The notes below the pieces were generated by a model that was not told the origin of the DNA, did no database searches, and worked only from the letters and a program-made list of their open reading frames with translations. A DNA stretch of 64,000 nt, taken from the NCBI RefSeq assembly GCF_001039355.2, contig NW_019775780.1, positions 601,775 through 665,774 on the forward strand. The letters are read 5' to 3'. Positions within the stretch are counted from its first letter, which is position 1. The number at the start of each line of letters is the position of its first letter. The position numbers and the translations under genes were made by a program. Below, one piece after another: positions 60,517 through 64,000 of this stretch. This DNA comes from Lingula anatina. Taxonomy: Eukaryota; Brachiopoda; Lingulata; Lingulida; Lingulidae.

Positions 60517-61581
60517 TTAGCTGCTGTATATTTTAGGGCATGACTGGTTGCTTTGCAATACTTCCCAAATTTTTTCATGGCAAGTGCGATGTATAGCCAG
60601 AGTCTTGTGTTTGAGGCGGCATGGGTCTATTATGAGTGACGTCAAATTCCTTGTGAATCCTCGAAATTGTGCAGTTTCATTTACAAGTGTTACATTGTTT
60701 TCATGTGCGATACTGGTCATGTAATGGTCCTCCATGAACATATGCTTATTGAAAGACTTTTCGTGCAGAATCTTAATTACTTTAAAGGAGAAAACAGAGG
60801 CAAATCCAGCGATGAAATCTTTGTACCTTCGATATCTGTATTGCCTAAAAGACTGATAAAATTTTCGCTTAATGTTCCGCGTGACGCGATATCCTGCTGG
60901 GAAATGGTGGCCCATGTACAGGTTGCTGGCAAGGGGTTCTTTCAGATTTTTCAAGTACTGGACCATGGAATAATAGTTAAGAGTGACATCACTACCACAC
61001 AACACAACAAACTGTGCATGGGGACAAAACTCCAATGCCCAACGGAAAGCTAAAATAGTTTTCAAAGTAAAGTTAGCATAGGAATCATGAAAATCAACTT
61101 TGATTATGTCTCTGTAGTGAGCACTTTCCTTGCCCACTTTCTCCTCTACCAGCAAATCATTAGTTCGCCCCAAAATGTAAACAGTTCGGATTGTTTTCCC
61201 CAAATGTTCTTTTACACTTCCACAGTTTTTGCGAAATGTACGTCTTTCTGCAGGGTCCCTTGGATCAGCAATAACCAATGTCAGTATAAAAGGCTGCATT
61301 TCTTCCTTATTGCATGGCACATTTACGATATAATTGTACCTTCCCAAGTGGTACCAAAGGTCCCAGTCTTTGGCTTTAGCTGCGCACTTCTCCTGGGCAA
61401 CAAAACAAGTGGAATTCTGATGTATGTCCCCTTTTGTGTAAAGTAAAATATTCTTTGAAAATGAGAAATACTCCTGTTGATTATTAACCATCCAAATGCC
61501 GATCATATACCCACTCCAGGTTAATGATAGGCAAATCAATATTGGAAGTGCAATAAACATCAAGTTACGGAACAGGATCAT
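60517..61581 (-). CDS. GT31-family beta-1,3-glycosyltransferase-like protein, intronless
   Basis: 354 residues in one exon. Type II membrane topology for the Golgi: a short cytosolic MILFRN, then an uncleaved anchor (LMFIALPILICLSLTWSG...), then a lumenal domain with several N-glycosylation sites (NST, NFT, NVT, NLT, NQS). GT31 landmarks are RRTFRKNCG (usually RRxAIRxTWG), VYILGRTND, YRDIIKVDFHDSYANFTLKT, LAFRWALEFCPHAQFVV and MEDHYMTSI (usual EDVYVG). The metal-binding DxD, usually KxDDDVFVN, reads LCGSDVTLN here, and the usual YPPYxSGxGY region reads YKDFIAGFASVFSF. Family membership is secure, activity is doubtful, and donor/acceptor cannot be inferred. The reverse-strand AATAAA at 60475-60470 gives a very short 3' UTR. 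Confidence 0.9.
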   Translation of the reverse strand: MILFRNLMFIALPILICLSLTWSGYMIGIWMVNNQQEYFSFSKNILLYTKGDIHQNSTCFVAQEKCAAKAKDWDLWYHLGRYNYIVNVPCNKEEMQPFILTLVIADPRDPAERRTFRKNCGSVKEHLGKTIRTVYILGRTNDLLVEEKVGKESAHYRDIIKVDFHDSYANFTLKTILAFRWALEFCPHAQFVVLCGSDVTLNYYSMVQYLKNLKEPLASNLYMGHHFPAGYRVTRNIKRKFYQSFRQYRYRRYKDFIAGFASVFSFKVIKILHEKSFNKHMFMEDHYMTSIAHENNVTLVNETAQFRGFTRNLTSLIIDPCRLKHKTLAIHRTCHEKIWEVLQSNQSCPKIYSS

Positions 61582-61799
61582 TTCTACTGTACTGGAAAAT
61601 GTTGTGAGATGGGAAATCTTCTTTCAGGCAAAGTTCCAATCTTTTTAGCAGAAAGCCTGCACGTATATACTATACTGGATCATTGAGTCATTGGTTAACT
61701 CACATCTACAGTCGAATATGGTAAAATAGAATATATGTCAGGCAGAGCAGGCATAAATAGATAATAGGCTTGCAATATGTTTACGTAATAGCTAGGTCC

Positions 61800-61960
61800 C
61801 ACAATTTAAGTAAACCATTCCCACAATTTAAATAATTTCTTCCCTAATTTAAATAATCCCTTCCCACAATGTAATAATTCCTCATTAAACAGTGATAACA
61901 TTGCAATCAGCTTATGCAAAAGCTTAAGTACTAATGGAAATGGAGTTAATTGAACCATAT
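61800..61960. repeat. AT-rich repeat block upstream of GT31 gene (copy B)
   Basis: Two to three diverged units of TTCCCACAATTTAAATAATT, then GTGATAACATTGCAATCAGC and TTAATTGAACC. Same order and orientation as copy A. Confidence 0.7.
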
Positions 61961-62599
61961 ATTTTAAAATATATAAATTCTTTTTCATAATAATCTCATA
62001 AGGTATCCTACTGGAGAAGCAATAAGGCTTTCCATTCGGTTTACACCCAAACCCAATATAGAGGTGCATTTCACATGCTGAAGTATCAAAAAATATAATT
62101 GAATGAATTCAAAGTTGCATTCTATTTTTTTAAAACATTTATGTGTTGTTACAACTCAAGATCGTATTAGTGGATTGTGTTAGTTGGTACAACCGGATGG
62201 AAAGGGGTTGCTTGGATGATAGATGCAAAATGGACAATGAAAAGGTAGTACTCACAGGAAATTATATGGCTACAATCATATATAGCCTGAGAATGGGGCA
62301 ATATTTTTTGCAATCTGGACTTCATGGCATATATAAAATTGGTGAATTACATTTTTTGCGTCCTTCCATGGCGTCTTTATTGACCCCACCTTCAATAATG
62401 GCCAACCTCACTCAAGGTGTTCCTGCTCGAGGAACACGGGGCGACTCCAGCTCTTGCCACCAACACCAACCAATTATTGAACCAAGCAAATAATTTTTCC
62501 TCTCCTTTCAACTATAAAAATGGAAACTAGTTGATCGCTGGAAAATGTATCATAGCTGATTTGTTTCCTGCTGGGCAAGTAATCCAGGCCTAGTGTCCC

Positions 62600-62835
62600 C
62601 TTTGATAAATGTGTAACTGAGATGATGAGCAACCTTGTGGGAGCAGTAATGGGAAACCATAAAATGCCATCTGTGAAGGAGCAGTTAGAGAAGCTTTCTG
62701 ACTGTCTATGTTTACTGGCAGGTACAAATACAGAGATAAATCTGCATAGGAAGGAGGTATGGAAATCAGAAATGCATGATAGCACTAAGGCATTCTGTGC
62801 AGCCTCCTGGCCAGTTACGGTTTTGATCTGACCTG
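62600..62835 (+). mobile_element. Possible retrotransposon gag-like remnant
   Basis: A short open frame reads KEQLEKLSDCLCLLAGTNTE, then NLHRKEVWKSEM and FCAASWPVTVLI. The pattern LxxALxLLGxAN...RRxxIKxxL...LCxxxxPVTxxLFG, which I recall from gag-like proteins of DIRS-type elements in invertebrates, is similar. No tyrosine recombinase or reverse transcriptase is visible. A weak assignment. Confidence 0.3.
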
Positions 62836-62871
62836 CCCACTGCAGTTGAAGTTGCAGATCAAAACCGTAAC
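62814..62871. repeat. Hairpin with 17-bp perfect arms
   Basis: GTTACGGTTTTGATCTG at 62814-62830 and its exact reverse complement at 62855-62871, with a 24-base loop. Confidence 0.9.
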
Positions 62872-63249
62872 AACTGAAACATACTAAGTGACAAACCAAT
62901 ATTCAGCAAAATTACCTTTTCCTCATCTAAGATATTTATCCCCTACCCTTAGACCTACGAGAGTATACTGGACAAACAATTAAGTGCCTTCCATTTTAAT
63001 GTTAATTTTAATGTTAAAACATGCTGCAGTAAATGAGAATATTCAAGTTCAATACTGGTCTGATATTGAAAACAACAACCGCTGCATGTCCAGGGAAACT
63101 TATTATTAAAATTATATTTTGCTACAAGTAAATGGTCTATAACATACTTTGTATTCGGTCAGGTGATATCCTTTTTTATGTACAGACACAGATGTGTCTG
63201 TACATATAGCCGTCATCTGCGTCTGTCGTCGCCGTTGGCGTGCACTTTC

Positions 63250-63720
63250 ACCGTAAACACGATAAGTGAAAAACCGTTTTACCTTTTGGCTTGAAAGTTA
63301 CAGAACTGATGATTATTCATAATACGCTGGTCAAGTTCGAAAATCAGCATGATCGGGATATTTTTAGGGAAGTTATGCTTTTTTTTCACTTTTTTCAGGA
63401 TATATGCAACACCGTAAACACGATAAGTGGAAAACAGTTTTACCTTTTGGTTTGAAACTTATAGAACTGATGATTATTTATAATACGCAGGTCGAGTTCG
63501 AAAATCAGCATGATTGGGTCATTTTTAGGGAAGTTATGCTTTTTTTTCACTTTTTTCAGCATATATGCAACACTGATAACACAATATAAGAAAAACAGAT
63601 AGGCCAATTGTCATTGTACTCACAGGAGTGGTCAATCTTACTAAAACGCAGGTTAAGTTCGAAAATCAGCATAATCCGACCATTATTTTAGAAGTTATGC
63701 TGGTTTTTCACATTTTCTCA
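63250..63720. repeat. Tandem repeat, 161-bp period, about 3 copies
   Basis: CCGTAAACACGATAAGTG occurs at 63251 and 63412, with a diverged form at 63573, so the period is 161 bp. GTTCGAAAATCAGCATGAT and GGGAAGTTATGCTTTTTTTT recur in step. The third copy is more diverged. Confidence 0.9.
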
Positions 63721-64000
63721 GATTCAATTCTTAGGCATGTTAACAGTCTCATTATTGATCTAATAAGATACGTAAAAGTGTTTGTTTGATATTTCCTGCA
63801 TCTTTACAACATTGTTAGTTGATTTTGTAAAAATGATGGTAAACTTGTTATCATGTATTGTGTAATAAAGTGTCAAAAATGGAAATAAACACATATCATT
63901 GCAGTTTGTCAGATTCAATCATCCACTATGTTCAGAATCTCAGAATGGAGGAAATTGGACATTTAACACTGTTCTATTGATATTTTTCCCATCTCATCAA

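Larger units (their letters stand above)
61961..63249. other. Intergenic region with transposon debris
   Basis: No complete gene. An open frame of 116 codons at 62143-62493 (+) has no family resemblance I can see. It is followed by the gag-like remnant, the hairpin, and a third related AT-rich block near 63020-63060 containing ATGCTGCAGTAAATGAGAAT. Confidence 0.45.

Noticed and set aside
60667-61446. Plus-strand frames of 128 and 119 codons
   Set aside because: Antisense shadows of the GT31 gene.
62143-62493. 116-codon plus-strand frame
   Set aside because: No recognisable domain, promoter or splice signal; kept only as a note in the intergenic entry.
1-64000. CRISPR arrays, operons, prokaryotic terminators, rRNA genes
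   Set aside because: The window is spliced animal DNA; no spaced short repeats or rRNA sequence was seen. tRNA genes could not be excluded by eye, but none was noticed.

Overview
This is a window of nuclear DNA from an animal: AT-rich, intron-rich, with GT-AG splice sites, microsatellites, small foldback transposons and decayed non-LTR retrotransposons. The protein-coding content is bilaterian. The style of the repeats, the intronless GT31 gene and the expanded-looking kinase suggest an invertebrate, most likely a lophotrochozoan such as a mollusc or brachiopod. That placement is inference; nothing in the window fixes the species.

Layout. (1) 1-19577, + strand: the last 15 recognised coding exons of a neuron navigator (NAV / UNC-53 / sickie) gene whose 5' part lies outside the window, followed by a 3' UTR to about 21.26 kb. 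Its 7.5-kb intron carries a long foldback element and an ATTA-rich candidate enhancer. (2) 21.3-27.8 kb: a young-looking interval with a 5-exon gene for a small, divergent protein kinase (22992-24992, +). It sits between a decayed reverse-transcriptase fragment upstream and a decayed LINE interrupted by a foldback element downstream. (3) 27780-58046, + strand: a complete spatacsin (SPG11) gene. I could chain 44 exons in one open frame of about 2,576 codons, close to the 2,443 residues of the human protein. It has one intron with U12-type signals, one GC-AG intron supported by frame, and a 58-bp near-perfect hairpin beside a 3' splice site. (4) 34134-37014, - strand, inside the 6.5-kb spatacsin intron 11: a complete 5-exon SLC46-type major facilitator transporter of about 565 residues. 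(5) 60517-61581, - strand: an intronless GT31 (beta-1,3-glycosyltransferase) gene with an altered DxD region, bracketed by related AT-rich direct repeats. (6) 62-64 kb: transposon debris and a tandem repeat with a 161-bp period.

How the genes relate. NAV is a cytoskeleton/axon-guidance AAA protein. Spatacsin acts in lysosome reformation together with spastizin and AP-5. SLC46 members are plasma-membrane or lysosomal solute carriers, so the nested pair could share a lysosomal theme, but this is only suggestive. The kinase and the GT31 gene look like members of lineage-expanded families. Exon borders were read by eye from splice consensus and frame continuity; transcript data would be needed for UTRs and isoforms.
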